Positions 30,538-42,313 are shown, counted from the stretch's first letter. The stretch: DNA of 64,000 nt from Vibrio crassostreae (GCF_024347415.1 NZ_AP025476.1:3162001-3226000), one strand, 5' to 3'. A program made the numbers and translations. The notes: a model not told the origin generated them from the sequence alone.

Positions 30538-31326
30538 CTACTGAGGTAAAAACTGTGTTCCTATGCTTTTACCTGAAAACAGTTGTGTTAGCTTTTCTGG
30601 GTATCGCCAAGTAGCAACTTCGATTGGTCGTCCAAGGTCGTTAGCGGCTTCTAGTGCGGCTTGAACCTTAACGATCATGCCGTCGGTAATCACTTTGCCT
30701 GTAATAAGGTCATCAGCTTGCTGTTGATTAAGGCTTGGAATGAGGTGGCCTTTGCCATCCAGCACACCACTTACATCAGAAAGCAGTACCAGTTCAGCAT
30801 CAAGCGCGCCAGCAACGGCAACCGCAGCTTGGTCGGCATTGACGTTCATCAGTTGGCCTTGCTCAGTCAGACCAATTGAGCTAATGATTGGCAGTGCGCC
30901 CGCATTAAGAATCGCTTGCAGGACGGTTGAGTCGCCCGGCTCCGCTTTTCCTACCGCGCCCAGTTCAGGGTTCAGTTCGCTCACTTTGCATAAACCACCG
31001 TCAGCTAGGCTCAAACCAACGGCATTGATACCGTCTTTAATCGCCTGACCTTGAAGTAATTTATTCGCCGTACCCGCTAGTGCACCAGCGATCACAGGGA
31101 TCTGGTCATAAGGAGTAACACGTAGCCCTTCTTTCTTAACAGTTTCGAGGTTCAACTTACTCATTAGGTCGTCAACAAGGTAACCACCGCCGTGAACAAT
31201 CACGATAGGTCGCTGTGCCTGCTGTTGGTAAGCTGAAATAGCACCAAATAACTTGCTGAGTGTTTCACCACAAGATAGCGCGGCGCCACCTAACTTCATG
31301 ATTAATGGTTGATTATTAAGGCTCAT
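30538..31326 (-). CDS. argB: N-acetylglutamate kinase
   Basis: This 262-aa amino acid kinase phosphorylates N-acetylglutamate, the second step of arginine synthesis. Blocks are [56 protein letters not shown] and [14 protein letters not shown]. The short 258-262-aa form is the enteric type, which usually lacks the N-terminal helix of arginine-inhibited hexameric kinases; inhibition here may instead fall on the acetyltransferase. It is 12 bp downstream of argC. Confidence 0.96.
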   Translation of the reverse strand: MSLNNQPLIMKLGGAALSCGETLSKLFGAISAYQQQAQRPIVIVHGGGYLVDDLMSKLNLETVKKEGLRVTPYDQIPVIAGALAGTANKLLQGQAIKDGINAVGLSLADGGLCKVSELNPELGAVGKAEPGDSTVLQAILNAGALPIISSIGLTEQGQLMNVNADQAAVAVAGALDAELVLLSDVSGVLDGKGHLIPSLNQQQADDLITGKVITDGMIVKVQAALEAANDLGRPIEVATWRYPEKLTQLFSGKSIGTQFLPQ

Positions 31327-31338
31327 ATCTAGATTTCC

Positions 31339-32343
31339 TTACACTAACGCAGTTAATGGCGCAAAACCATAACGTAAATTTAAACACTGCACCGCTTGGC
31401 TAGATGCACCCTTTAATAAGTTATCAATCGCTGAAACAACGATGATGTGTTGACCTTGAACCTTCCAACCTAAATCACAGAAAGGCGTCTGTTCTACATC
31501 TTGAATTCTTGGCAGTGTCTCTTCGAGTAGTCTCACCGCAGGTTTACCTTGGTAAGCTTGCTCAAAGGCATCTTGTATCTGTTGTTCTGTCACGCCTTCA
31601 GCCAATTTCATGGTGATGGTCGCTAAAATACCGCGCTTAAAGTTGCCGAGATGCGGAGTAAAAATCACATCACATCCTAAGTGTGCAGCCATTTCAGGTT
31701 GATGACGGTGATTGAACACGCCATAAGCTTGCAGACTCACTTCGCAAAAGCTGTTAACCATAGTCGCCTTACGACCCGCTCCAGTAACACCGCTGGTCGC
31801 GTTAATCACAGGCCATTGGTTCTCATCCAGTAACTTCGCTTCAACCAAAGGCTTAATCGCCAATTGTGATGCGGTTGGATAACAACCCGCGACTGCAACA
31901 AGTTGAGCTTCTTTAATCGCTTGCTCATTCCATTCCGCTAAACCGTAAGCGGCTTTATCTAGCCATTGTTCGTGTTGGTGTTCAAAACCGTAGAACTCTT
32001 GGTAGAAGTTCTCGCCTTTAACTCTGAATGCACCCGATAGGTCGAAGACTTGGCAATCGTTTTCTAGAAAAATTGGCGCTAGGTCGTGACTTACTTCGTG
32101 TGCGGTAGCTAAGAAAATCACATCAGACTGCTTTGCTACTTCTTCTGGATTCGTTAATGGCTGTACTGGCATATCAATCAAGCCAGCTAACTTACCGTGC
32201 AGTGCCGCAATAGGTTTACCTGCGTCTACACTATTGGCTGAGACATATAAACCTGATAGCGTGAGCTCAGGGTGTCTGTTTATCATTAGAGCCAGTTCTG
32301 CTCCTGTGTAGCCGCTTGCGCCAATGATCGTGGTTTTCAACAT
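31339..32343 (-). CDS. argC: N-acetyl-gamma-glutamyl-phosphate reductase
   Basis: This 334-aa NADPH-dependent reductase forms N-acetylglutamate semialdehyde. The Rossmann motif is [14 protein letters not shown] (residues 7-20) and the catalytic cysteine is in [14 protein letters not shown] near residue 154. [15 protein letters not shown] and the [14 protein letters not shown] block complete the family pattern. It is the first gene of argCBG and diverges from argE over about 150 bp that contain ARG-box-like repeats. Confidence 0.96.
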   Translation of the reverse strand: MLKTTIIGASGYTGAELALMINRHPELTLSGLYVSANSVDAGKPIAALHGKLAGLIDMPVQPLTNPEEVAKQSDVIFLATAHEVSHDLAPIFLENDCQVFDLSGAFRVKGENFYQEFYGFEHQHEQWLDKAAYGLAEWNEQAIKEAQLVAVAGCYPTASQLAIKPLVEAKLLDENQWPVINATSGVTGAGRKATMVNSFCEVSLQAYGVFNHRHQPEMAAHLGCDVIFTPHLGNFKRGILATITMKLAEGVTEQQIQDAFEQAYQGKPAVRLLEETLPRIQDVEQTPFCDLGWKVQGQHIIVVSAIDNLLKGASSQAVQCLNLRYGFAPLTALV

Positions 32344-32423
32344 CTCAACACATCCATTCCTGAGGTAAGTTACATTTCAAAATTTGACTATTCATACTTA
32401 ATTTTTGACTTTATTTGATTTCT

Positions 32424-32462
32424 TATGCATTAAATATGATTTAATATGTGTTTTACCGACTT
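32424..32462. promoter_or_regulatory. Candidate ARG-box pair in the argC-argE divergent promoter
   Basis: TATGCAT at 32424 and TATGTGT at 32445 start exactly 21 bp apart in a very AT-rich stretch. The first has all fixed left-half positions of WnTGnATWWWWATnCAnW, the second all but one. An extra ATTCATA lies at 32390. The divergent argC/argE layout with a shared ArgR operator is well known in enteric bacteria. Confidence 0.5.
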
Positions 32463-32497
32463 ATAGTTTTCCTGTCAATAGTAGAAGTGAAGATATT

Positions 32498-33634
32498 ATG
32501 CAATTACCGAGTTTTCTTGAGGTCTACAAAGGCCTAATTTCCACCGACTCTATTAGTTCTACCGATCCAAGCTGGGATCATGGCAACGAAAAAGTGATCG
32601 AAAAAATGGCTCAATGGTTTAAAGACTTAGGCTTTAGCGTTGAGGTCGTGGAGGTCGAGCCCGGCAAGCATAATATGGTCGCAAAGATGGGCTCAGGCGA
32701 AGGTGGCTTGCTACTCGCAGGACACAGCGACACAGTGCCATTCGATGAAGGACGTTGGAACTTCGACCCTCACGTACTAACAGAACACAACAATCGCTTC
32801 TATGGATTAGGCACAGCCGATATGAAAGGCTTTTTCGCTTTCGTTTATGAAGCGGCAAAGAAGATGGATTGGAGCAAACAGGCGAAGCCACTTTACGTAT
32901 TGGCAACCTGTGATGAAGAAACCACCATGCTAGGTGCACGTCACTTCACGGAGAATGCACCATTTAAACCGGATTACTGCATCATTGGTGAGCCAACCAG
33001 CCTTGTGCCTATACGTGGTCATAAAGGTCATGTCGCCAATGCCGTGCGAGTAACCGGTAAATCAGGTCACTCTTCGGATCCTGCATTAGGTGTCAACGCC
33101 ATCGAAATCATGCATGAAGTGCTGTTTGCTTTGATGCAGCTGCGTGACAAGTTAGTCAAAGAGTATCACCACCCGGGTTTCGCTATTCCAAGTCCGACTC
33201 TAAACCTTGGCCATATTCACGGCGGTGATAGCGCTAACCGAATCTGTGGCTGTTGTGAACTACATTACGACGTTCGTCCTTTACCAGGCATCAGCTTAGA
33301 TGGGTTGGATAACATGCTGCGCAGCGCACTCAAGGAAGTAGAAGCAAAATGGCCGGGCAGAATTGAGATTACTCCGCTGCATGAGCCGATTCCGGGTTAC
33401 GAGTGCCAACACGATCATCCATTTATTGGTGGTATGGAATCGGTGTGCGAGATTGAATCGCAAACCGTGAACTACTGTACAGAGGCACCTTTCCTTCAAG
33501 AGCTGTGTCCAACCTTAGTACTAGGTCCGGGGTCAATCGACCAGGCTCACCAACCGGATGAGTTCTTAAGCTTCGATTTTATTGACCCAACAATTGATGT
33601 TCTGAGTAAATCGATCCGTAAATATTGTTTCTAG
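32498..33634 (+). CDS. argE: N-acetylornithine deacetylase
   Basis: This 378-aa M20-family metallohydrolase releases ornithine and acetate, the linear route to arginine. It starts [19 protein letters not shown]. Metal ligands lie in [12 protein letters not shown] (near 80), GTADMKGF (near 112), the catalytic CDEE block (near 144) and EPTSL. The open frame extends 31 codons upstream into the promoter, but the ATG at 32498 follows GAAGTGAAG and fits the family start. Having ArgE agrees with an ArgA-type acetyltransferase domain on ArgH rather than an ArgJ cycle. Confidence 0.95.
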   Translation: MQLPSFLEVYKGLISTDSISSTDPSWDHGNEKVIEKMAQWFKDLGFSVEVVEVEPGKHNMVAKMGSGEGGLLLAGHSDTVPFDEGRWNFDPHVLTEHNNRFYGLGTADMKGFFAFVYEAAKKMDWSKQAKPLYVLATCDEETTMLGARHFTENAPFKPDYCIIGEPTSLVPIRGHKGHVANAVRVTGKSGHSSDPALGVNAIEIMHEVLFALMQLRDKLVKEYHHPGFAIPSPTLNLGHIHGGDSANRICGCCELHYDVRPLPGISLDGLDNMLRSALKEVEAKWPGRIEITPLHEPIPGYECQHDHPFIGGMESVCEIESQTVNYCTEAPFLQELCPTLVLGPGSIDQAHQPDEFLSFDFIDPTIDVLSKSIRKYCF

Positions 33635-33661
33635 TTATTGCTACCCGTTCGATATTTTTAT

Positions 33662-33691
33662 ACAAAAGCTACCCCAAAAGGTGGCTTTTAT
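33662..33691 (+). terminator. Intrinsic terminator after argE
   Basis: AAAAGC(t)ACC (33664-33673) and GGT(g)GCTTTT (33680-33689) arms are followed by TATTCT. Confidence 0.7.
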
Positions 33692-33891
33692 TCTGTTATC
33701 TCTGACATAGCCTGTTCTTGTAATTAAATTTCACTTTATTCCACAGTATTGAAAAATTTACTTCTCCCGCATTTCTAAACCTAATAATTGCAAACTTAGA
33801 ATGCTTTATTTGACTAGATACAGCAGTTTTCGCTAGATTGTGTACTTAACAAGGAACAATGGATGTAATTTTTTTACGAGGCAGGATGACA

Positions 33892-36522
33892 ATGAACGAG
33901 AAATACGCCGCTCTCAAGAGTAACGTAAGCATGCTGGGACGCTTGCTAGGTAACACAATCCAAGATGCACATGGTGACGTTATCTTAGAGAAAGTGGAAA
34001 CTATCCGTAAACTTTCCAAATCCGCCCGCGCAGGCAACAAAGCTGACCGTGACAGCCTAGTTGAAGAAATCAAAAACCTGCCGAACGAACAACTCACTCC
34101 TGTTGCTCGTGCATTTAACCAATTTCTCAACCTCACCAACATGGCAGAACAGTACCACACCATCTCTCGCCACTGTGAGGAGCATGTTTGCGAACCAGAC
34201 GTGCTGCAATCTCTATTTTCCAAATTAAACCAAAACGACATCAGCAAGCTAGATGCGGCTCAAGCTGTTCGCGACCTGAACATTGAACTCGTTTTGACTG
34301 CACACCCAACAGAAATCACTCGTCGCACCATGATCAACAAGCTGGTTAAGATCAACGAGTGTCTGTCTAAATTAGAATTAAGCGACCTATCACACAAAGA
34401 GCGCGTGAAAACCGAACGTCGCCTAGAGCAACTTATCGCTCAAGGTTGGCACTCAGATGTGATTCGTCAACAACGCCCAACGCCACTTGATGAAGCTAAG
34501 TGGGGCTTTGCGGTTGTAGAAAACTCTCTATGGGAAGCAGTACCAGATTTTCTACGCGACATGGATGGCCGACTAAAAGGCTACCTTGGTGAAGGCCTGC
34601 CGATCGATGCACGCCCAGTACACTTCTCATCTTGGATGGGCGGTGACCGCGATGGTAACCCATTCGTAACGCACACCATCACTAAAGAAGTGCTGCGCCT
34701 ATCTCGCTGGAAAGCTGCAGACCTTTACCTAGGCGACGTTAATGAGCTGATTACCGAGCTGTCGATGACTAAGTGTAATGATGCGGTTCGTGAACTAGCA
34801 GGTGATGAGCACGAAGCTTACCGTGCAATCCTTAAGAGCCTACGCACTCTGCTGAGCAACACGCTAGAAGTGCTTGACGCAAAACTGCATGATGCTGAAG
34901 TACCGAAGAAAGAAACACTGCAGAACATCGACCAACTTTGGACACCACTTTACGCGTGTTACCAATCGCTGCACGAATGTGGCATGGGCGTAATCGCAGA
35001 TGGTTCTCTACTTGATACCCTACGTCGCCTAAAAGCATTCGGTGTGCACCTAGTGCGTCTCGATGTTCGTCAAGAAAGCACCCGTCACTCAGATGTACTA
35101 TCTGAACTGACTCGCTACCTAGGCATTGGCGATTACGACCAATGGAGCGAGCAAGACAAAATTGCTTTCTTAACCAATGAATTAAGCTCTAAGCGCCCAC
35201 TACTTCCTCGTGATTGGGAGCCATCAGAACAGGTTAAAGAAGTTTTAGACACCTGTAAGGTCATTGCTGCTCAACCTCGTGAAGCCTTCGGTGCTTACGT
35301 AATTTCTATGGCGCGTACTGCATCAGATGTGCTGGCTGTTCACTTGCTACTGCAAGAATGTGGCTGCCCGTACCGCATGGATGTGTGCCCACTGTTCGAA
35401 ACACTAGACGACTTGAACAACTCAGAAGCAGTTATGAAACAGCTAATGAGCATCGACTTGTACCGTGGATTTATCCAAAACCACCAAATGGTGATGATCG
35501 GATACTCTGACTCAGCGAAAGATGCGGGCGTAATGTCTGCAGGTTGGGCCCAGTATGACGCGATGGACAAGCTGGTTAAAGTTTGTGATGAAGAAGGCAT
35601 TGAACTGACTCTATTCCACGGTCGTGGCGGTACGGTTGGTCGTGGTGGTGCGCCAGCGCACGCTGCTCTTCTTTCTCAGCCACCTAAGAGCTTGAAAGGC
35701 GGTTTACGTGTAACTGAGCAAGGCGAAATGATCCGCTTTAAGCTTGGTTTACCAGACGTTGCTGTAAACAGCTTTAACCTTTACGCAAGTGCGATTCTAG
35801 AAGCGAACCTTCTGCCGCCACCAGAGCCAAAACAAGAGTGGCGCGACCTAATGGAAGTGCTGTCTCAAGTCTCTTGTGAGGCTTACCGTAACGTGGTTCG
35901 TGGTGAAGAGAAATTCGTACCTTACTTCCGTCAAGCGACGCCTGAACTGGAGCTAGGTAAACTGCCTCTTGGTTCTCGCCCTGCAAAACGTAACCCGAAT
36001 GGCGGCGTAGAAAGCCTACGTGCAATTCCATGGATCTTCTCTTGGAGCCAAAACCGTTTGGTACTTCCTGCATGGCTAGGTGCTGGTGAAGCCATTCAAT
36101 ACTCTGTAGACCAAGGCCATCAAGCGCTACTGGAAGAGATGTGTCGTGAATGGCCATTCTTCTCAACTCGTCTGGGTATGTTGGAAATGGTGTACTCGAA
36201 GTGCAACATGGAAATTGCGAAGTACTACGATCAACGTCTTGTTGACGAAGAGCTATTGCCTCTGGGTGAGTTACTGCGTGAACAGCTACAAAAAGACATC
36301 AAAGCGGTACTGAATGTAGAAAATAACGAGAACTTGATGCAGAGCGACCCTTGGGGGCTTGAGTCAATTCGCTTACGTAACATCTACGTTGAGCCACTAA
36401 ACATGCTTCAAGCAGAACTGCTTTATCGTACTCGTAAGTGTGAAACACCACCAGCAGAGCTAGAAGAAGCGCTAATGGTGACGATTGCAGGCATTGCAGC
36501 AGGTATGCGAAACACTGGTTAA
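33892..36522 (+). CDS. ppc: Phosphoenolpyruvate carboxylase
   Basis: This 876-aa enzyme carboxylates PEP to oxaloacetate, refilling the TCA cycle. Catalytic blocks are [13 protein letters not shown] (essential His near residue 137), [11 protein letters not shown], the mobile loop [16 protein letters not shown], and the C-terminus GMRNTG typical of PEPC. The start [16 protein letters not shown] matches enteric PEPC. An upstream in-frame ATG at 33859 also has a good AAGGA, so an 11-residue longer form is possible. It ends at a strong terminator. Confidence 0.97.
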   Translation: MNEKYAALKSNVSMLGRLLGNTIQDAHGDVILEKVETIRKLSKSARAGNKADRDSLVEEIKNLPNEQLTPVARAFNQFLNLTNMAEQYHTISRHCEEHVCEPDVLQSLFSKLNQNDISKLDAAQAVRDLNIELVLTAHPTEITRRTMINKLVKINECLSKLELSDLSHKERVKTERRLEQLIAQGWHSDVIRQQRPTPLDEAKWGFAVVENSLWEAVPDFLRDMDGRLKGYLGEGLPIDARPVHFSSWMGGDRDGNPFVTHTITKEVLRLSRWKAADLYLGDVNELITELSMTKCNDAVRELAGDEHEAYRAILKSLRTLLSNTLEVLDAKLHDAEVPKKETLQNIDQLWTPLYACYQSLHECGMGVIADGSLLDTLRRLKAFGVHLVRLDVRQESTRHSDVLSELTRYLGIGDYDQWSEQDKIAFLTNELSSKRPLLPRDWEPSEQVKEVLDTCKVIAAQPREAFGAYVISMARTASDVLAVHLLLQECGCPYRMDVCPLFETLDDLNNSEAVMKQLMSIDLYRGFIQNHQMVMIGYSDSAKDAGVMSAGWAQYDAMDKLVKVCDEEGIELTLFHGRGGTVGRGGAPAHAALLSQPPKSLKGGLRVTEQGEMIRFKLGLPDVAVNSFNLYASAILEANLLPPPEPKQEWRDLMEVLSQVSCEAYRNVVRGEEKFVPYFRQATPELELGKLPLGSRPAKRNPNGGVESLRAIPWIFSWSQNRLVLPAWLGAGEAIQYSVDQGHQALLEEMCREWPFFSTRLGMLEMVYSKCNMEIAKYYDQRLVDEELLPLGELLREQLQKDIKAVLNVENNENLMQSDPWGLESIRLRNIYVEPLNMLQAELLYRTRKCETPPAELEEALMVTIAGIAAGMRNTG

Positions 36523-36547
36523 TTAGTGATTCCCACTATAAAAAGAA

Positions 36548-36579
36548 CAAAAGGTCGCCACGCGCGACCTTTTTATTTT
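36548..36579 (+). terminator. Intrinsic terminator after ppc
   Basis: AAAGGTCGC and GCGACCTTT arms around CACGC are followed by a T-rich tract (TTTTATTTT). Confidence 0.88.
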
Positions 36580-36871
36580 GCAAAATAACCACTAGTGAGT
36601 ATTTTGTCAGTTTTTTGGGTTATTTTGTCCATGTATTCTACTTTATGCTTATTATTTAGATATACTACTGCTCCGCTGCGGAAACACTCCAAAAAAATAA
36701 TCTGCAGCAATTTGACCAATAAACTGGTCAACCTAGGTGATAAACGGCTTTGTAAGGTGACATAACCAACCGATGAGTTGGTGCTACTTAGACATAACCA
36801 ATATAACGTGCCATTAGAAGCACACTTGTTGTTTAAGTATTTGTTTACTGTTTACCATTTGGATTTCAGAC
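36580..36871 (+). promoter_or_regulatory. aphA upstream and leader region with hairpins
   Basis: About 290 bp precede aphA. The region holds a perfect inverted repeat TTGACCA/TGGTCAA (36712-36731), then CTAGGTGA (36733-36740), AGGTGA (about 36755-36760) and a hairpin ACCAAC/GTTGGT (36765-36782). In Vibrio the aphA transcript has a long 5' UTR activated by Qrr small RNAs. CTAGGTGA is complementary to the UCACCUAG that I recall in the Qrr core. The pairing is inference. Confidence 0.45.
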
Positions 36872-37411
36872 ATGTCATTACCACACGTAATTCTAACCGT
36901 TTTAAGTACACGCGATGCTACTGGTTACGATATCACAAAAGAATTCTCCGCAAGCATTGGTTACTTCTGGAAAGCTAGCCACCAACAAGTTTACCGCGAG
37001 CTAAATAAAATGGCTCAGAACGACCAGGTAACTTGCGTGCTTGAGCCTCAAGAAGGCAAACCTGATCGTAAAGTTTACTCTATCACTGATGCTGGCCGTG
37101 GCGCGCTAGGTGAATGGTTTGAACAACCAACTGCACACCCAACCGTTCGTGACGAGTTCTCAGCTAAGCTAATGGCTTGTGCTGTACAACCTTCTGACGC
37201 TTACCGTGTACAACTTGCTGAGCTAGTAGAAGAGTCTCGCAAACTGGTTTCTCACTACCGTGAAATCGAAGCGGCTTACTACGCAACGCCATCAACTCTA
37301 GACAAGCAAGCACGCCTTGAGCGTCTTACTCTTCGTCGTAACCTACTTATCCGTGAAGCATGGATTGTATGGGCTGAAGAAGTACTGCTTGAACTTGGCG
37401 CTCTTGCTTAA
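36872..37411 (+). CDS. aphA: AphA, PadR-family master regulator of low-cell-density behaviour
   Basis: This 179-aa protein has the PadR winged helix (residues 1-80, LPHVILTVLSTRDATGYDIT, YFWKASHQQVYRELNKM, GKPDRKVYSITDAGRGALGEW) and a C-terminal antiparallel helical dimerisation arm (about 100-179). Nearly every residue of the DNA-binding half matches V. cholerae AphA as I remember it. AphA is produced at low cell density and opposes LuxR/HapR in the quorum-sensing circuit. It stands alone between ppc and metF. The leader is long and structured. Confidence 0.95.
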   Translation: MSLPHVILTVLSTRDATGYDITKEFSASIGYFWKASHQQVYRELNKMAQNDQVTCVLEPQEGKPDRKVYSITDAGRGALGEWFEQPTAHPTVRDEFSAKLMACAVQPSDAYRVQLAELVEESRKLVSHYREIEAAYYATPSTLDKQARLERLTLRRNLLIREAWIVWAEEVLLELGALA

Positions 37412-37433
37412 GTTAAGCTAGAAGCTAGAATAG

Positions 37434-37470
37434 CAAAAGGCTTGAACTCTTAGAGTCCAAGCCTTTTTTG
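37434..37470 (+). terminator. Terminator between aphA and metF
   Basis: AAAAGGCTTG(a)ACTC and (GAGT)CCAAGCCTTTT arms with a TTTTTTG tail. It also offers a stem for the convergent metF transcript. Confidence 0.85.
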
Positions 37471-37541
37471 TATCTATAGGATTTGAAATTTTACAGCCAG
37501 AGGCTTTTACAAGCACTTAGGCTTTACTTCTTAGACTTTGC

Positions 37542-38477
<936 letters not shown>

Positions 38478-38490
38478 TCAAATCCTTAAA

Positions 38491-38514
38491 CGACGTTTAG
38501 ACGTCTATATGTCT
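38491..38514 (-). promoter_or_regulatory. Tandem Met boxes upstream of metF
   Basis: Three contiguous 8-mers CGACGTTT, AGACGTCT (the perfect MetJ consensus) and ATATGTCT lie 50-73 bp upstream of the metF start. MetJ dimers bind such tandem 8-bp repeats cooperatively. Confidence 0.88.
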
Positions 38515-38630
38515 GTAGAATGTATTGAATACGATTTAATGTCAACAGATCCATTATGAATTTTTTTCAAGTAGATCGTGAGTAAAACTCAAGTCGTTAG
38601 ATGGGTCGCAAAGCAGAAATAAGGAAGAAA

Positions 38631-38665
38631 AAAGGCTGAGAAACACATCGTGCTTTCAGCCTGAT
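38631..38665 (-). terminator. Intrinsic terminator after metL
   Basis: AGGCTGA and TCAGCCT arms with an inner CAC/GTG pair are followed on the minus strand by TTTTTTCTTCC. Confidence 0.8.
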
Positions 38666-38717
38666 TTATCTTAGTGAATAGTATGCTATTTAGACACTAA
38701 ACCAACCGATCTGAAAA

Positions 38718-41129
38718 TCAAAACAGGCTAGACATTCTGTTTAGGTCAGATTGAATTGCACCAGCTGTGACTTCACGTCCTGCACCCGGGCCACGGATAA
38801 CCAATGGATTATCTTTGTACCATTTGCTCTCAATCGCAAAGATATTATCGCAAGGCAACAAGTTCGCCAGAGCATGTTCTTTGGACAGAGCTTCAACGCC
38901 TACGGTTGCCTTACCATTCTTTTCCAAACGCGCTACGTAACGTAGAACCTTCTGCTGAGAATGTGCTTTCTCTAAACGCTCAGCCAACTCTTCGCTCAGT
39001 ACAGAAGCTTTATCGAAGAAGTCATCCACTGATAGCTCTTGCAGCTCTGTTGGTACAAGAGATTCCACCTTGACGTTTTCAGGTTCGATATCTAAACCCG
39101 ATTCACGCGCTAGAATCACCAGCTTACGCATCACGTCTGAACCATCTAGGTCAGCACGCGGGTCTGGTTCAGTCAGGCCTTGTTGCCATGCTAAGTCGAC
39201 CAACTCGCTGAATGGCACTGTGCCATCAAACTGTTGGAACAACCAAGACAGCGTGCCTGAAAAGATACCTGACAGCGCAATAATGTCATCGCCACTTTCA
39301 CGCAAGTCTCTGACTGTGTGGTTAATCGGCAGGCCTGCACCAACGGTCGCGTTGTACAACCAGTGACGGCTGATCTTAGCGAAAGCATCCTGTACTTGAT
39401 GGTAATACTCGCTCGATGCAGAACCAGCCACCTTGTTAGCCGAGATCAGGTGAATACCTTGTTGTGCGACTTGCAGATATTTTGCTGCAAGCACTGGGCT
39501 TGCCGTAACATCTAACACAACCGCTTCATCGTAGCCCTGAATAGAACCTAAACGCTCTAACCAGTCGTTACCATTATTGGCAATGGCTTCATCGTCAAAA
39601 CACTTACTCACTGAGGTCGCATCAATGCCTTGATCGTCGAACCAATAGGTTTGGCTATCAACCACGGCAACCAATTCAAAGTTCATTCCACGACGTTTTT
39701 CAAGTTCCGCTTTTTGCTCAGCAAACAGGCTTAACCAACTTGAACCAATGTTGCCCTTACCACACAAAGCAATCGCAACACGCTTCTGCGCTTGGAACAG
39801 TTGAGAGTGAATGCCTTTCACTAGGCTTGATGTTTCACTCTTACGAATTACTGCCACCAAGCTTAAGCCTGAGTTCGCTTCTGAGATGAACTCAACCGGC
39901 GAGCTCTTAAGCTGTTGGTAGAAACCGTAGCAATGGTTCGGATTCTTAGTCACGCCAGCACCCACGGCAGCAATCAAAGAGAAACCTTCTTTAAGCTTAA
40001 TCTCAGCTTCAATCGCGTGATCTTGCAGATATTCTAAAGCGCCACCAGCGATCTCTTCTGTGTAAGCAAGGCGCAAACAGTGCTGGTCCGGTTCAAGCTC
40101 GTAAGCAAGCGGCTCAAGTTGAGCGCGCTTAAGCCCTTCAAGCACTTCACTCTCTAGACGGTCAAAATCATGGCCATGACCAAACGTCAACTGCACGATA
40201 AGCACTTCATCCAAAGAGGTAATGATTTTTGCGCCGCGACCCGATGCCAGTACACGCTCTATCTGTGTAGAGCCCGCCTCTGGCTGATAGCTGCAGCGTA
40301 AGCTTAAGTCCATAGCACTTTGAGCCACAGGCTGTAGCGTTCGGCTATGAAGCACTGGAGCCGCTAGACGAGCGAGTTCACTCGCCTCATCAAGGCGAAG
40401 CAGAGGCAATAAACACGCATCCGAAACCAAGCGAGGGTCTGCGCTGTATACACCAGCGACGTCACTCCAAATCGTTACGCGTTCAACCTCAGCCAAAGCA
40501 CCAATCACAGTTGCAGAGTAATCCGAACCGTTACGGCCGAGTAGAACCGTTTCACCCTCAGTGTTTTGAGCCATAAAGCCAGTAATCACGACGCGGCAAT
40601 GTGCATGCTGCGCTAAGGCTTCTTTAATTAGAGGGTAAGAACGTGCGCGGTCAACTTCAGGTTGAGCACCCACTTCTGCACGCAAAAAGGCACGTGCATC
40701 TTGAGCAACCGCTTGTAAATCATGTTGGCACAACAAAGCGGCTAATAGACGTGAAGACCAAACCTCACCATGTCCTAGCACTTGTGCTTTTTGCGCTTCG
40801 CTTAGAGGAGCTGTTAGCTCACCCAAAGCGGTAAATTCTTGTTGAATGGTAGCCGTTAGCTGAGCCGCAGACTCACCTTCAAGCAGCGCTTCAATCAGCT
40901 CAAGTTGGAACTGACGAAGTGCTTGCAAACATTCATGGGCAATACGACCATCTTTGTCGAGCGCTTCAACAAACTCAATCAAGCGGTTCGTTGTTTTACC
41001 CGCTGCCGATACCACGACCAAGTCAGTGGCAGATGAGTATTCTCTAAGAATGTTGACCACGCGTTGGTAACACTCAGGATTCGCTAAGCTGCTACCACCA
41101 AATTTATGTAGCTGGCGAAAGGTTGCCAT
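38718..41129 (-). CDS. metL: Bifunctional aspartokinase II / homoserine dehydrogenase II
   Basis: This 803-aa fusion has an aspartokinase at residues 1-290 (RQLHKFGGSSLANPECY, LLGRNGSDYSATVIGAL, IWSDVAGVYSADPR), an ACT-like linker at about 300-440 and a C-terminal homoserine dehydrogenase at about 450-803 (VAIALCGKGNIGSSWL, LISANKVAGS, LIGGT-like FSGTLSW, WQQGLTEPDPRADLDGSDVMRK). It catalyses the first and third steps from aspartate toward methionine. Synteny with metB and the nearby metJ identify it as MetL rather than ThrA. It starts 2 bp after metB ends. Confidence 0.95.
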   Translation of the reverse strand: MATFRQLHKFGGSSLANPECYQRVVNILREYSSATDLVVVSAAGKTTNRLIEFVEALDKDGRIAHECLQALRQFQLELIEALLEGESAAQLTATIQQEFTALGELTAPLSEAQKAQVLGHGEVWSSRLLAALLCQHDLQAVAQDARAFLRAEVGAQPEVDRARSYPLIKEALAQHAHCRVVITGFMAQNTEGETVLLGRNGSDYSATVIGALAEVERVTIWSDVAGVYSADPRLVSDACLLPLLRLDEASELARLAAPVLHSRTLQPVAQSAMDLSLRCSYQPEAGSTQIERVLASGRGAKIITSLDEVLIVQLTFGHGHDFDRLESEVLEGLKRAQLEPLAYELEPDQHCLRLAYTEEIAGGALEYLQDHAIEAEIKLKEGFSLIAAVGAGVTKNPNHCYGFYQQLKSSPVEFISEANSGLSLVAVIRKSETSSLVKGIHSQLFQAQKRVAIALCGKGNIGSSWLSLFAEQKAELEKRRGMNFELVAVVDSQTYWFDDQGIDATSVSKCFDDEAIANNGNDWLERLGSIQGYDEAVVLDVTASPVLAAKYLQVAQQGIHLISANKVAGSASSEYYHQVQDAFAKISRHWLYNATVGAGLPINHTVRDLRESGDDIIALSGIFSGTLSWLFQQFDGTVPFSELVDLAWQQGLTEPDPRADLDGSDVMRKLVILARESGLDIEPENVKVESLVPTELQELSVDDFFDKASVLSEELAERLEKAHSQQKVLRYVARLEKNGKATVGVEALSKEHALANLLPCDNIFAIESKWYKDNPLVIRGPGAGREVTAGAIQSDLNRMSSLF

Positions 41130-41131
41130 TA

Positions 41132-42313
41132 TTAACCCTCCCCTTCAGCGATAAAGCCTTGTGTTTTTTCAAACGCTTGCTTGAGGTCATCAATCAAGTC
41201 TTCAGCATCTTCAAGGCCAACAGAAAGACGCAGTAACTGTTGAGAAACACCGGCTTCTGCCAGTGCTTCTTCGCCCATCGCACGGTGAGTCATCGACGCA
41301 GGGTGGCAGATTAAGCTTTCCACACCGCCCAGTGATTCCGCCAAAGAGAATAGATCTAACTTATCAACAAAGTATTTAAGCGCTTCAAATGAACCTGCAA
41401 ACTCAAAGCTCAGCATTGAACCAAAGCCAGACTGCTGCTTCTTCGCGATATCATGACCCGGATGTTCAGGAAGGCTTGGGTGATAAATAGTGCCAACGAG
41501 ATCTTGCTGCTGCAGAGACGCCAGAATTTCACGTGAACTCTCTTCGTGAACTCGCATACGCGCACCTAACGTACGAATACCACGTAGAGTCATGTAGCTA
41601 TCAAATGGTGTGCCGGTCGCACCAATACAGTTGCCCCACCATGCTAGCTCTTCAGCGTGCTCTTCAGTTTTTGTAACTACAACGCCACCAATAACATCCG
41701 AGTGTCCGTTGATGTACTTAGTGGTTGAGTGAATAACAAAATCCGCACCCAGCTCTAAAGGCTTTTGGAACACAGGAGTCAAAAACGTGTTGTCGACAGC
41801 AACCAGAGCACCAACCTCTTTCGCTTTACGACAAGTTTCTGCAATATCCACTACACGAACCAAAGGGTTCGATGGTGTTTCAATTAAGATCAACTTTGGC
41901 TTAAGCGCGATCGCCGCATCCAGCGCCGCTTGATCCGATTGATCAACAAACAGAACTTTGAAGTCACCTTTTAGCGAGCGAGTGTTAAACAGACGATAAG
42001 TACCGCCGTAGCAGTCGTGTGGTGCGATAATAAGATCATCGCCGCCTAAGAAAGCAGAAATCCATAAGTTAAGCGCCGAAGTACCACAGTTAGTGACCAC
42101 CGCGCCTTTGCCCGATTCAAGCTCAAACAGTGCCGTTTCTAGTAAACCACGGTTTGGGTTACCAGAACGGGTGTAATCGTACTTTGGCACTTCACCAAAA
42201 GCGGGAAACCCATAGTTAGTCGAAAGATAAATAGGTGGGACAACGGCATGGTGTTGCGTGTCTGACTCGATACCAGTACGTACTGCGATTGTTGCTGGCT
42301 TCCGGCTGCTCAT
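41132..42313 (-). CDS. metB: Cystathionine gamma-synthase
   Basis: This 393-aa PLP enzyme joins O-succinylhomoserine and cysteine into cystathionine. The PLP lysine is in HSTTKYINGHSDVIGG near residue 200, YTRSGNPNRGLLE binds phosphate and VAVDNTFLTPVFQKP holds the PLP aspartate. The start ATG at 42313 has AAGGA upstream and opens MSSRKPATIAVRTGIE; the longer frame starts with a GTG without support. It is the first gene of metBL and diverges from metJ across the Met-box array. Confidence 0.95.
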   Translation of the reverse strand: MSSRKPATIAVRTGIESDTQHHAVVPPIYLSTNYGFPAFGEVPKYDYTRSGNPNRGLLETALFELESGKGAVVTNCGTSALNLWISAFLGGDDLIIAPHDCYGGTYRLFNTRSLKGDFKVLFVDQSDQAALDAAIALKPKLILIETPSNPLVRVVDIAETCRKAKEVGALVAVDNTFLTPVFQKPLELGADFVIHSTTKYINGHSDVIGGVVVTKTEEHAEELAWWGNCIGATGTPFDSYMTLRGIRTLGARMRVHEESSREILASLQQQDLVGTIYHPSLPEHPGHDIAKKQQSGFGSMLSFEFAGSFEALKYFVDKLDLFSLAESLGGVESLICHPASMTHRAMGEEALAEAGVSQQLLRLSVGLEDAEDLIDDLKQAFEKTQGFIAEGEG

